Part shown: one piece after another, positions 1 to 6,996 of the stretch
Position numbering within the stretch: position 1 is the stretch's first letter
Layout: the number at the start of each line of letters is the position of its first letter
Assembly: GCA_013289785.1 (NCBI GenBank)
Contig: JABCZE010000047.1
Location: 1 to 8,541, forward strand
DNA length: 8,541 nt
Source of the DNA: Vulcanimicrobiota bacterium
GTDB taxonomy: Bacteria; Vulcanimicrobiota; Vulcanimicrobiia; Vulcanimicrobiales; Vulcanimicrobiaceae
Direction: 5' to 3'
Notes under the pieces: model-generated
Database searches by the model: none
The model's input: the letters and a program-made list of their open reading frames with translations, nothing else
Told to the model about the DNA's origin: nothing
Position numbers and translations under genes: made by a program

Positions 1-2522
1 GTGCGGGTAATCAGCGGCGAGGTCGGGGTCGATTCAAATCGAGCGATGTCGCTCAAATAGACGATTCCGCCGCTCGACGAACGAATCGCGACCGACTTTA
101 GGATATCGATGCTCGTTTGGTACGATTGCGGATAGATAACCTGTACCTGCTCCAAACCGGCGGTCGTCTCGAACTGCGTCGCGACGTTGCCGCCAAAGGC
201 AGCGCCCGCTGCCTGAGCGGCCTGGCCGAGATCCACCCCCAGTGCCTGCGCCTTGTCCCGGTCGAACTGGATCGAAATTTCCGGTGCAAGCTGCGTGCCG
301 GTGCTGTTGACGCTCGTTGCGCCGGGGACTTTCTCGAGCAGCTCGAGCACTTGCTGGGCGTACGGAGTCGGATCGCCTCCCGTTACGTCGGTCACGAGAA
401 AGTCGATCGGCTGTGCGTTTCCGCCGGTCGTCGAGGTTGACGGGACGACGACGGCGGTAACGTCGCGCGGGAGATTTTTCTTTACGATCGCTCGGAACTG
501 TCCCAACCAGTAGTTGGTGGAGTGCTTTCGATCGTCTTTGAGCCAGACGTGCACCTGGCCCACGTTGTTTTGCGAAACGAATCCACCAAACGGGGCCGCA
601 TAGGCGCCGGCGACCGCGGTATTCGCGAACGTATCGGACGTGCTGAGGATCTTTTGCTCGAGGCCGAACGTGCCTTTCTCCACCGTCTGGATGGGCGTCC
701 CGATCGGATACATCAGCTGAATGAAGATTTCGCCGCGGTCGACGGGTGGAATGAACTCCTCGCCCACTGCGCCCACGCCAACCATCGCGATCGCGAGAAC
801 AAACGTGCCCGCGCAGAACAGCGCGACCAACCGGCCGTGGTCCAGGCTCCAGGGCAGCGCCCGCTGCGTATACCAGGTTCGAAGGTCGTCGAACTTATTC
901 CCAAACCAATCGACGACGCGCCACGGCTTCCAGTGCGAACGCAGGGCCCAGAGGCCCGCCAGCGTCGGTGTGATCGTGAACGAAACAAAGAGCGAGGTTA
1001 GGGTCGAGATCACGACCACGATCGCAAACTCCGCGATCTGCCGGCCGACCTGTCCCCCAATGAACGCAATCGGTAGGAAGACGACGACGTCGACGAGAGT
1101 AATCACGACCGCCGCGGCCCCGATTTCCTCGCGGCCTCGGACGGCGGCCTCCTTCGGTGGCTGCTTGAGCTCGGTAAAGTGCCGCTCGATGTTCTCGAGC
1201 ACGACGGTCGAGTCGTCGACGAGAATCCCGATCACCAGCGACATGCCCAGCAGCGAAATCGTATCGATCGTGAGGTGCATCGCCTTCATGACCGTAATCG
1301 CGATCGCCAAGGAGGTCGGAATCGAGACGCAGACGACGATCGCGCTGCGCCACGACCGCAGAAAGAAAATCATGGCGATGCCGGTCAGCAGGATCGCCAG
1401 CATGAGGGTGCGCGTGACGATCGTGATCTGCTGCTCGGTAAACTTCGATTGAACGTTGATGACCCGGAACTTAATTTCCGGGAACTGTCGCTCGACGGCC
1501 GGCAGAGCGCGCAGCACGTTGTTGGAGGCGTCGACCTCGCTGCCGGTTGCCGACTTCTGGACCTGCAAAAAAAGCCCGGCCCGGCCGCTGATGTGGGCGT
1601 ACTGGAGACGCGGCTCGTAGCCTTCCGTCACGGTCGCCACGTCGCCGACACGCACCACCGAGTTGGACGCAGTCCACGGGTCCACCACCCCCGGCAGTGC
1701 CGCGACGCCGCCGCCGTAGCTTTCCACTTGGGCTCCGGTTGAGTTCGCCGTGTTCGCGTTGCCCGTGCCGGCCGCCCGGATGATCGCAAGGTTGCGAACG
1801 CTGTCGAGGTTTTGAATGTCGCCGCGGATATCGATTGTCGTCTGGCGGTTGGGCTCGTACGCAAAGCCGCCAGGCACCCGTTGGTTGTCCGCCTGCAGTG
1901 TTGTAATAATGTCGTTCATCGTCAGGTTCGCCGCGGCAAGCCGCGCCGGATCCACGACGACTTCATACGCCGGCGTCACGAGACCGCCGACGTTGGCAAA
2001 CGAAATCCCCGGGACTTGTTCGAGCTGCGGCGCGATGACGTTAACCGCATACAGCGCCAACCGCGACAGCGAGAGTTTCTGCGAGTAAATCGCGAGGGTG
2101 ACGACGACCGACTGCGTGGGATCGTAGAGGTTGACCGTCGGTGGCGTGAGGTTTGTCGGAAGGTACTTTTCCGCCGCTTGAATGGCTTTATTCGTCAGCG
2201 CAAGGTCGGTCGCGGAATCGGAGCTGATATCGAAGATGGCGGTGATCGACGCCTGGCCCTGTTCGACGACCGAGTTGAAGGTTTGCAGGTCGGCAGTGCC
2301 GGCGAGGTTCTGCTCGATCGGCGCGACGATGTTGTCGCGCATCTCGGTCACCGAGGCGCCGCTGTACTGCACCTGAATCGTGACGGTAGGCTGACTAACG
2401 TCGGGATACAGCTCCTTGACGATCGTGGCAGTCGAAAGAATCCCTGCGAACATCATCAAGGCCACGATGACAAAGACGAGCGTCGGCCGCTCGATGAAGA
2501 GCCGGGTGAGGCTGAACTTCAC
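1..2522 (-). CDS. RND multidrug efflux transporter, HAE1/AcrB-like (3' end beyond window)
   Basis: This encodes the inner-membrane, proton-driven pump of a tripartite efflux system. About 840 codons are visible of the roughly 1,030-1,060 usual for the family; the rest lies left of position 1. Translation opens GTG-AAG-TTC (VKFSLTRLFIERP), the standard RND N-terminus, followed by TM1 (about residues 13-32). TM4 carries GILVDDSTVVLEN with the proton-relay pair D436/D437 (AcrB D407/D408). The second porter half begins at FIPPVDRGE (about residues 590-598) and is followed by PIGTP. The partner lysine expected in TM10 is outside the window. The ~29-residue offset from AcrB comes from a Gly/Ala/Asn/Ser-rich insertion at about residues 251-287. 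The start overlaps the adaptor stop by 4 nt (GTGA), so translation is probably coupled. DD without a metal-type signature suggests HAE1 (drugs, organics) rather than HME (metals), but substrates cannot be read from sequence. Confidence 0.95.
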   Translation of the reverse strand, partial: MKFSLTRLFIERPTLVFVIVALMMFAGILSTATIVKELYPDVSQPTVTIQVQYSGASVTEMRDNIVAPIEQNLAGTADLQTFNSVVEQGQASITAIFDISSDSATDLALTNKAIQAAEKYLPTNLTPPTVNLYDPTQSVVVTLAIYSQKLSLSRLALYAVNVIAPQLEQVPGISFANVGGLVTPAYEVVVDPARLAAANLTMNDIITTLQADNQRVPGGFAYEPNRQTTIDIRGDIQNLDSVRNLAIIRAAGTGNANTANSTGAQVESYGGGVAALPGVVDPWTASNSVVRVGDVATVTEGYEPRLQYAHISGRAGLFLQVQKSATGSEVDASNNVLRALPAVERQFPEIKFRVINVQSKFTEQQITIVTRTLMLAILLTGIAMIFFLRSWRSAIVVCVSIPTSLAIAITVMKAMHLTIDTISLLGMSLVIGILVDDSTVVLENIERHFTELKQPPKEAAVRGREEIGAAAVVITLVDVVVFLPIAFIGGQVGRQIAEFAIVVVISTLTSLFVSFTITPTLAGLWALRSHWKPWRVVDWFGNKFDDLRTWYTQRALPWSLDHGRLVALFCAGTFVLAIAMVGVGAVGEEFIPPVDRGEIFIQLMYPIGTPIQTVEKGTFGLEQKILSTSDTFANTAVAGAYAAPFGGFVSQNNVGQVHVWLKDDRKHSTNYWLGQFRAIVKKNLPRDVTAVVVPSTSTTGGNAQPIDFLVTDVTGGDPTPYAQQVLELLEKVPGATSVNSTGTQLAPEISIQFDRDKAQALGVDLGQAAQAAGAAFGGNVATQFETTAGLEQVQVIYPQSYQTSIDILKSVAIRSSSGGIVYLSDIARFESTPTSPLITR

Positions 2523-3799
2523 TGCCGGTATGAGACCTTTTCGCCGTCGCCGACGCTGGTTTGACCGTTGCTCACGATGCGCGTGCCGGCACGCAGCCCG
2601 CTGACGACCGAGGTGGTACCGTCGCTGCCGACCTCCGTGACCGTGGCCGTCTTGACCGTGTCGTCGGGCTGTACCGTAATGACCGCATCGTGATTATCGT
2701 CGGTGAAGGCCGTGACGGGCACGCGCACGCCCGCCACGGGTAAGGTTGCAATCGTGCCCTGCACGACCATGCCCGGACGCAGCCGTTGCCCCGGATTGGC
2801 GAGCAATACTTTGACCTGAAAATCGGTCGAGCCCGGATTGATCTCGTTGAGCACGCCGGCGACGCGCCCCACGAATCGTTCGTTGCCTTCCAGGTCGGCA
2901 GCCGTAACCGTTGCCTGCGACCCATTTTGGATGCGCGCGACCTCTTCACTGGACGCATGAAGCACGGCGTAGATTGGATTGACCTGCTGCAACGTAAAGA
3001 TTTCACGCGAGCCGGGATACTCGCCCGGATTGAGGTTGCGATTGACGACCACGCCGTCGATCGGCGAAAGGATCGTGGCCTTGGCGATCTGCACGCGCAC
3101 CTGATCGGCCTGCGCGAGTGCCACCTTTTCTTGAGCCGCCGACTGCTGCACGGCCGACGCCTCCAGACCCTGCCCGGAGAGCGTTCCATTTGCTTGAACG
3201 TTCGACTGCGCCGCCGACAGGGTTGAGTTGGCCGTCTCGAGACTCTGCTGGTCGTTGTGAACCAGCGTCGCCTGCGCATCGACCGCTTGCTGCGAGATGT
3301 AACCCTGGTTCAAGAGATTCTGATCGCGCGTGAGGTTCATCGTATCGTTGGTGAGCGTTTTTTGCGCTTGGCGCACCGCCGCTGTGTCGGCGCGCAACGT
3401 ATCGACACCCTGCGCGATCGACAGCCCACCCTGAAAAACGGTGTGAACGGTGTTGGCATGGCTGCTGTTTGCGGTCGCAAGATCGGACTGCAGCTGCGCC
3501 TGCAAATCGGCAGTGTCGAGCCGCGCCAGCACCTCGCCGGCGTGCACGCTGTCGCCCTCGCGCACGTAGACGGCGTTGGTCGGCTCCGAAAGGCTGCTTT
3601 GGACGGCCACGTTCTGGTAGGGCGCGACGACGCCGGCCAACCGCCGGGCCGGCTCGATGCTGCCATAGGCGGCAAGCGTCGTTTGCACGTAGGGCGCTTG
3701 GCTAGCTTGCGCAGCCGGGCGGCCGCCGCAGCCGCTTGCGGCTAGGGAGATCAACGCAACACCGAGGAACACTGGAAAGACGCCGTCGCTTCGTTTCAT
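2519..3799 (-). CDS. RND efflux periplasmic adaptor (membrane fusion protein, HlyD/AcrA-like), probable lipoprotein
   Basis: A 426-residue adaptor that would link the inner-membrane RND pump to an outer-membrane channel. Residues 1-24 form a signal peptide (MKRSD, then a hydrophobic stretch) ending at Cys24 in ASGC, a somewhat weak lipobox, so lipid anchoring is likely but not certain. The two halves of the lipoyl/barrel-sandwich domain are visible at about 77-95 (YVREGDSVHAGEVLARLD) and 241-262 (ATILSPIDGVVVN, then NPGEYPG). Between them lies a Gln/Ala-rich helical stretch (about 97-240), the expected alpha-hairpin that docks the channel. A beta-barrel region (about 275-350) and a C-terminal membrane-proximal domain (about 355-426) follow. 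Length is typical. It is first in the operon and overlaps the RND start by 4 nt. No strong Shine-Dalgarno precedes the ATG, and a TAAAAT box lies only 11 nt upstream, which hints at a very short leader. Confidence 0.93.
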   Translation of the reverse strand: MKRSDGVFPVFLGVALISLAASGCGGRPAAQASQAPYVQTTLAAYGSIEPARRLAGVVAPYQNVAVQSSLSEPTNAVYVREGDSVHAGEVLARLDTADLQAQLQSDLATANSSHANTVHTVFQGGLSIAQGVDTLRADTAAVRQAQKTLTNDTMNLTRDQNLLNQGYISQQAVDAQATLVHNDQQSLETANSTLSAAQSNVQANGTLSGQGLEASAVQQSAAQEKVALAQADQVRVQIAKATILSPIDGVVVNRNLNPGEYPGSREIFTLQQVNPIYAVLHASSEEVARIQNGSQATVTAADLEGNERFVGRVAGVLNEINPGSTDFQVKVLLANPGQRLRPGMVVQGTIATLPVAGVRVPVTAFTDDNHDAVITVQPDDTVKTATVTEVGSDGTTSVVSGLRAGTRIVSNGQTSVGDGEKVSYRQ

Positions 3800-3855
3800 T
3801 GGCTTCGAAGATTTTACCGAAAGCGGCGGTCCGCAGTCCTGGAGTGAGTCTGAGA
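3800..3855. promoter_or_regulatory. Shared divergent intergenic region between efflux operon and two-component operon
   Basis: These 56 bp separate the divergent adaptor and response-regulator start codons and must hold or overlap promoters for one or both operons. On the minus strand a TAAAAT -10-like box sits at 3811-3816; I found no good -35 at 16-18 bp, which would suit an activator-dependent promoter. An 8-bp palindrome CTTCGAAG lies at 3803-3810, between that box and the adaptor ATG. On the plus strand GGAG at 3841-3844 is a possible ribosome site for the regulator, with 11-nt spacing. Binding by the neighbouring OmpR-type regulator is an inference from layout, and no clear tandem direct repeat is visible. 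Confidence 0.5.
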
Positions 3856-4551
3856 ATGGACGTAGCCGGCCAAAGGCCGCGGGTGCTCGTGGTCGACGAC
3901 GAGCGGGGCCTACGAGAGCTTCTCGAGTACGGCCTAGGCCGTGCCGGCTTCATGGTGCGTAGCGTAACCGAAGGCTCGGCGGCTCTGGCGCTCTTGAGTT
4001 CCTGGCCGCCCGACGTGATCGTGCTCGACGTGATGCTGCCCGACGGCGACGGCTTCACGCTCTTGCCGGAGATCCGCCGCTTGACTACGGCACCCGTCGT
4101 CATGCTCACCGCGCGCACCGAAATTGCGGAAAGAGTCGCCGGCCTTTCGGCCGGCGCCGACGATTATGTCGGCAAACCGTTCGATTTCGAAGAACTCGTT
4201 GCCCGGCTACGCACGCTGCTGCGCCGCCCCGCAATGGAGCTTCGCGAAACCCTAACCTATGCCGATCTCAGCATCGACGCGCCTAGCCGCGCGGTCTATC
4301 GCGGTAATCGGCGAATCGAGTTATCCGCGCGCGAGTTCGATTTGCTGCACGTACTTGCCCAACGCGCCGAAGAAGTGCTAACGCGTTCGGAACTGCTCGA
4401 CCTCGTCTGGGGCATCGATCGCGACGTCATCCCCAACACCGTCGAGACGTACGTGTCGTTTCTGCGCGCCAAGGTCGATAGCGGCGAGCCGGTAAAGCTG
4501 ATTCACACCCTTCGCGGCCTCGGCTACTCGTTGCGGACCGGTGCGCAGTGA
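3856..4551 (+). CDS. OmpR/PhoB-family response regulator
   Basis: A 231-residue two-component DNA-binding regulator. The receiver domain (about 8-124) has the acidic pair D14/D15, phospho-acceptor D58 (IVLDVMLPDGDG), T85 (VVMLTAR), Y104 and K107 (GADDYVGKPF), so all the catalytic and switch residues are present. The C-terminal winged-helix domain (about 133-231) has the family pattern IELSAREFDLLHVLA, then NTVETYVSFLRAKVD and IHTLRGLGYSLR. I chose ATG 3856 because the receiver begins eight residues later and GGAG lies upstream. The same frame stays open back to an ATG at 3736, but those 40 residues are Arg-rich and would overlap the adaptor gene antisense, so I reject that start. A GTG at 3844 is a minor alternative. 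The stop overlaps the kinase GTG by 4 nt. Its divergent position next to the RND operon suggests that operon as its main target. Confidence 0.94.
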   Translation: MDVAGQRPRVLVVDDERGLRELLEYGLGRAGFMVRSVTEGSAALALLSSWPPDVIVLDVMLPDGDGFTLLPEIRRLTTAPVVMLTARTEIAERVAGLSAGADDYVGKPFDFEELVARLRTLLRRPAMELRETLTYADLSIDAPSRAVYRGNRRIELSAREFDLLHVLAQRAEEVLTRSELLDLVWGIDRDVIPNTVETYVSFLRAKVDSGEPVKLIHTLRGLGYSLRTGAQ

Positions 4552-5939
4552 GAACGCGATTGGCGCGCCGCATGCAAACGCTTGCGGCAATCGAGATTTC
4601 GATCGTGCTCGCGGCCGTCATCCTCGCCGGCGCGCTCTTCGCCTTCGGTGCCTACGTTCGCAGCGTGTCGAACGAGCTGAGCGGCACGCTGGTGCAACTT
4701 CAAACCGCGCTGATGCGGAGTCCGCTCCCCGATGCGCGCGCCGGTGGAATCTTTGCGGCATCGTTGCTGCTGGGAAGCGGCAGCGAGATTGTGTTTCTGG
4801 ACGCAAACACTCGCGTCGCGGTCTACCGGGCCCGTCGAACGGATCCAAAGCCTGTGGTGACGCTACGGCCTCGCGGAGATCTCTCCGGCGACCCGCGCGC
4901 CTCGGGACCGTTTTCGCGCGTCATTCTCGGTCTCGCCACCGCCTTCGGCCTTACATCGCTTTACGCGCACGTCGGCAACGTCTACGTGGTCGTCAAGAGC
5001 AACGATGCGGCGCTCGTGCGCACCGTTACCTCATTCACGCTACCCCTGCTCGTCGCGCTGGCGCTCGCCGTGATCTGCGCGACCCTCGTCGCGCGAGCGC
5101 TTACCCGGCAGGCCTTGCGGCCGCTCGACGACGTTACCGCCGCGCTAACGAGGTTTGCGTCGGGTGACCTAACGCCGCAACCGATCGCTGCCGACGAACG
5201 CCACGAGCTTGGGTCGCTGGCCGCGGCCTATAACGGTGCGATCGAACAGATGGAGCGCGCATTTGCGGCGCGCGACCGGGCGAACACCGCGATCCGCCAG
5301 TTCATTGCCGACGCCGGCCATCAGCTGCGCACGCCGCTGACCGTCGTGCAGGGGTTCATCGCAATCCTGCGCCGGGGCGGCATCGAAAGTGCGCCGGACC
5401 GCGATCGCATCTTGCAGACGATGAACGATCAAAGCCGCATCATGGGTGCGCTGATCGATAAACTGATCCTCTTGGAGCGCTGGGAGGGCTTGCAAGCCGC
5501 GGCCCCGGCGGCGCCAATCGACGTCGGAACGCTCGTCGCCGACTTGATCTCTCCGATTGCCGACGCGCACCCGGAACGCCACTTCGACGTCTCGACGCAG
5601 AGCGGAGTGCTGGCGGCAATCGATCCGACGGAGCTGGGTTACGTTGTAACGAATTTGACCGACAACGCCGTAAAGTACGGCGAAGGCGATATTGCCGTTC
5701 GGGTGAGCGCACGTGACGGAACCGCGCTCATCGAGGTTGCCGATCGCGGGCCAGGGATTCCCTCAACCGACGCAGCGCGCGTTTTCGATCGCTTTTATCG
5801 CGGAGCGCAGCGCGACGTGGCAGGCTCGGGGCTCGGCCTTGCGATCGTTAAGCGCGCCGTCGAGCGCGCCGGAGGAACGATCTCGCTGGCTACCAGCCCC
5901 AACGGCTCGCGCTTCACGGTGCAGCTTCCGCGCGCGTGA
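4548..5939 (+). CDS. Membrane sensor histidine kinase (HAMP-HisKA-HATPase_c)
   Basis: A 463-residue sensor kinase, partner of the regulator just upstream. TM1 is at about 13-38 and TM2 at about 163-183, enclosing a ~120-residue extracytoplasmic domain with no motif I recognise. A HAMP linker (about 184-237, RPLDDVTAALTRFASGDL) leads to the dimerisation/phosphotransfer domain, with His258 in GHQLRTPLT. The ATPase domain shows the N box (NLTDNAVKYG, N369 and N373), G1 (EVADRGPGIP, D399), F box (VFDRFYRG) and G2 (GSGLGLAIVKRAV). The first residue after the phospho-acceptor His is Gln rather than the commoner Glu, a variant found in several natural kinases. Translation starts at GTG 4548 inside the regulator stop (GTGA); ATG 4572 is a possible alternative, eight codons in. 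The stimulus is unknown; efflux substrates or envelope stress fit the neighbours. Confidence 0.94.
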   Translation: MRTRLARRMQTLAAIEISIVLAAVILAGALFAFGAYVRSVSNELSGTLVQLQTALMRSPLPDARAGGIFAASLLLGSGSEIVFLDANTRVAVYRARRTDPKPVVTLRPRGDLSGDPRASGPFSRVILGLATAFGLTSLYAHVGNVYVVVKSNDAALVRTVTSFTLPLLVALALAVICATLVARALTRQALRPLDDVTAALTRFASGDLTPQPIAADERHELGSLAAAYNGAIEQMERAFAARDRANTAIRQFIADAGHQLRTPLTVVQGFIAILRRGGIESAPDRDRILQTMNDQSRIMGALIDKLILLERWEGLQAAAPAAPIDVGTLVADLISPIADAHPERHFDVSTQSGVLAAIDPTELGYVVTNLTDNAVKYGEGDIAVRVSARDGTALIEVADRGPGIPSTDAARVFDRFYRGAQRDVAGSGLGLAIVKRAVERAGGTISLATSPNGSRFTVQLPRA

Positions 5940-5946
5940 CTCCCAG

Positions 5947-6000
5947 TGTCATCCTGACCCTTCGACTCCGCTCAGGGCTGCGCTTCGCGCAGGCGATAAG
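5947..6000. repeat. Structured intergenic repeat, possible bidirectional terminator
   Basis: A non-coding element starting 7 nt after the kinase stop, in the 82-nt gap where kinase (+) and tRNA-Ser (-) converge. It contains CCTGA (5953-5957) paired with TCAGG (5972-5976) around a CTTCGACTCCGC core. A perfect 5-bp hairpin TGCGC-TTC-GCGCA follows at 5979-5991. The core TGTCATCCTGA/CCCTTCGACTCCGCTCAGG resembles a short palindromic repeat that, from memory, is scattered between genes in many environmental bacterial genomes. Only one copy is in this window, so repeat status here rests on that recollection. No strong T-run follows on either strand, so terminator activity is uncertain. Confidence 0.5.
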
Positions 6001-6021
6001 GAATTTTGAGTGGCGAGAACT

Positions 6022-6109
6022 CGGAGAGGGTGAGATTCGAACTCACGGAACGCGATTAACGTTCGCCCGCTTTCGAGGCGGGTGCCTTCAACCACTCGAC
6101 CACCTCTCC
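6022..6109 (-). tRNA. tRNA-Ser (anticodon CGA)
   Basis: An 88-nt class II tRNA. The acceptor stem GGAGAGG/CCTCTCC pairs perfectly, with discriminator G (6022). The anticodon stem CCCGC/GCGGG encloses loop CTCGAAA, with anticodon CGA at 6073-6075 reading UCG. The long variable arm GAACGTTAATCGCGTTC, typical of Ser/Leu/Tyr, and the T loop TTCGAAT are both intact. CCA is not encoded. It is the last gene of the minus-strand tRNA/tadA cluster, 28 nt after the tadA stop. Confidence 0.96.
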
Positions 6110-6137
6110 AAAGCTGAGGGTTGGGACGCTTGGGGGG

Positions 6138-6602
6138 CTAACCCTTCTTCACGCCGGCGCGCTTGTGGCGAAAGAACTCTTGCAGTTGCGCGGCGGCTTC
6201 GGTCTCCAGAACGCCCGGCGTGACCTCTAGCCGGTGGTTTGTGAGCGGCGAGCGCAGCACGTCGAAAGCGCCTCCGTCGGCGCCGCCCTTGGGGTCGCGC
6301 GCGCCGTAGACGAGCCGTTTGACGCGGGCTGCGATCATCGCGCCCGCACACATAAGGCACGGCTCTTTGGTCACGTACAGCGTCGCGTCGCTCAGACGCC
6401 ACGTGCCAAGACGCTGCGCGGCCTCGCGTAAAAGCAGCATCTCAGCGTGCGCGGTGGCGTCGCGCCGGGACTCTTTTTCGTTTTTCGCTTCCAGTACGAT
6501 GCCGCCGCTAACGAGCACCGCGCCGATCGGCACGTCGCCGGCGTAGGCTGCCTGCTCGGCAAGCTCGAGCGCTCGGCGGAGATAGACTTCGTCTTCAGTC
6601 AT
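6138..6602 (-). CDS. tadA: tRNA-specific adenosine-34 deaminase TadA
   Basis: A 154-residue cytidine-deaminase-fold enzyme that converts A34 to inosine in tRNA-Arg(ACG), so that one tRNA reads CGU, CGC and CGA; it is usually essential. The zinc/catalytic signature is complete: H52 and E54 in TAHAEM, C82 and C85 in PCLMCAGAM. The N-terminus (MTEDEVYLRRALELAEQA) and GDVPIGAVLV match the family, and length is typical. The ATG lies only 9 nt after the mature 3' end of tRNA-Arg(CCG), and no Shine-Dalgarno is visible (GCATCGCTGC precedes ATG). If the transcript is cut at the tRNA, the mRNA would be almost leaderless. Neither tRNA beside it (Arg-CCG, Ser-CGA) is its known substrate. The guanine-deaminase branch of the superfamily is a less likely alternative given the motif and tRNA setting. 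Confidence 0.94.
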   Translation of the reverse strand: MTEDEVYLRRALELAEQAAYAGDVPIGAVLVSGGIVLEAKNEKESRRDATAHAEMLLLREAAQRLGTWRLSDATLYVTKEPCLMCAGAMIAARVKRLVYGARDPKGGADGGAFDVLRSPLTNHRLEVTPGVLETEAAAQLQEFFRHKRAGVKKG

Positions 6603-6611
6603 GCAGCGATG

Positions 6612-6685
6612 CGCGCCCGGAGGGATTCGAACCCCCGATCCCAGCCTTCGGAGGGCTGTGCGTTATCCAGCTACGCTACGGGCGC
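6612..6685 (-). tRNA. tRNA-Arg (anticodon CCG)
   Basis: A 74-nt cloverleaf. The acceptor stem GCGCCCG/CGGGCGC is perfect, with discriminator G (6612). The D arm is GCGTAGCTGGATAACGC. The anticodon stem CAGCC/GGCTG encloses loop CTCCGAA, with anticodon CCG reading CGG. The T arm is GGGGG-TTCGAAT-CCCTC with one G-U pair. CCA is not encoded. It lies 11 nt after the stop of the 78-residue gene and 9 nt before tadA, which fits processing out of a common transcript. Confidence 0.96.
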
Positions 6686-6696
6686 ACGGTTTGACG

Positions 6697-6933
6697 TCAA
6701 CGAGCTGCGTCCGGCGGCGCGCCGGCGCTTGGGATGTGCTTGAAGAGATCGAGCTTATGGTCCACCAGCGTACGATAGAACTTGCGCACGCAGTCGGGGT
6801 GTCCGAAGAAGTACGTTCTCGCGTACGCCAGATCTTCTCCGGAGCTATCCGGCACGTAATGCGAGATTTCGATTTCCTCCATCTGTGCCCGATCGACCGG
6901 ATGGGGACAGAAATCGCATGGAATCGTTGACAT
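6697..6933 (-). CDS. Small C2HC zinc-finger-like protein of unknown function
   Basis: A 78-residue cytoplasmic protein with no signal peptide or membrane segment. I do not recognise the family. Four candidate metal ligands are visible: C6-x2-C9 (PCDFC) near the N-terminus and H45-x2-C48 (GHPDC) in the middle. This CX2C...HX2C order resembles treble-clef or PARP-type fingers, though the 35-residue spacer is longer than the 28-30 of zf-PARP. The central part is acidic (MEEIEI, SSGEDLAY); the part after C48 is basic and probably helical (VRKFYRTLVDHKLDLFKH). The gene is convincingly real: GAGGT at 6944-6948 sits 10 nt before the ATG, and the gene fits tightly between two tRNAs on the same strand. 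The setting among tRNAs and tadA hints at RNA-related work or mere co-transcription; this is inference. Confidence 0.8.
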   Translation of the reverse strand: MSTIPCDFCPHPVDRAQMEEIEISHYVPDSSGEDLAYARTYFFGHPDCVRKFYRTLVDHKLDLFKHIPSAGAPPDAAR

Positions 6934-6957
6934 GACTTTGATTACCTCAGAATGAAG

Positions 6958-6983
6958 CCGGCCGCCTCTGCTGGAGCGGCCGG
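6958..6983. terminator. GC-rich hairpin downstream of tRNA-CAT (possible weak terminator or processing signal)
   Basis: A perfect 8-bp inverted repeat, CCGGCCGC (6958-6965) and GCGGCCGG (6976-6983), encloses a 10-nt centre CTCTGCTGGA. It starts 13 nt past the 3' end of tRNA-CAT and lies about 10 nt before the GAGGT ribosome site of the 78-residue gene. On the minus strand the bases after the stem read CTTCATTCTG, which is T-rich but not a proper U-run, so termination would be partial at best. Attenuation, mRNA protection after tRNA release, or a 3' trailer structure are alternatives. Confidence 0.45.
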
Positions 6984-6996
6984 ACCCCTGACGTTC

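Noticed and set aside
117..2604. Several open frames of 60-250 codons on the plus strand
   Set aside because: They are antisense shadows of the RND gene, rich in Arg and Gly with no motifs; the minus-strand frame reads as an uninterrupted RND protein with all expected motifs.
3736..3855. 40-codon N-terminal extension of the response regulator from ATG 3736
   Set aside because: It would overlap the adaptor gene antisense, is Arg-rich, and adds nothing to the receiver fold, which begins properly after ATG 3856.
6447..6743. Plus-strand open frames across tadA and tRNA-Arg
   Set aside because: They run through the tRNA and are antisense to a complete TadA with all catalytic residues.
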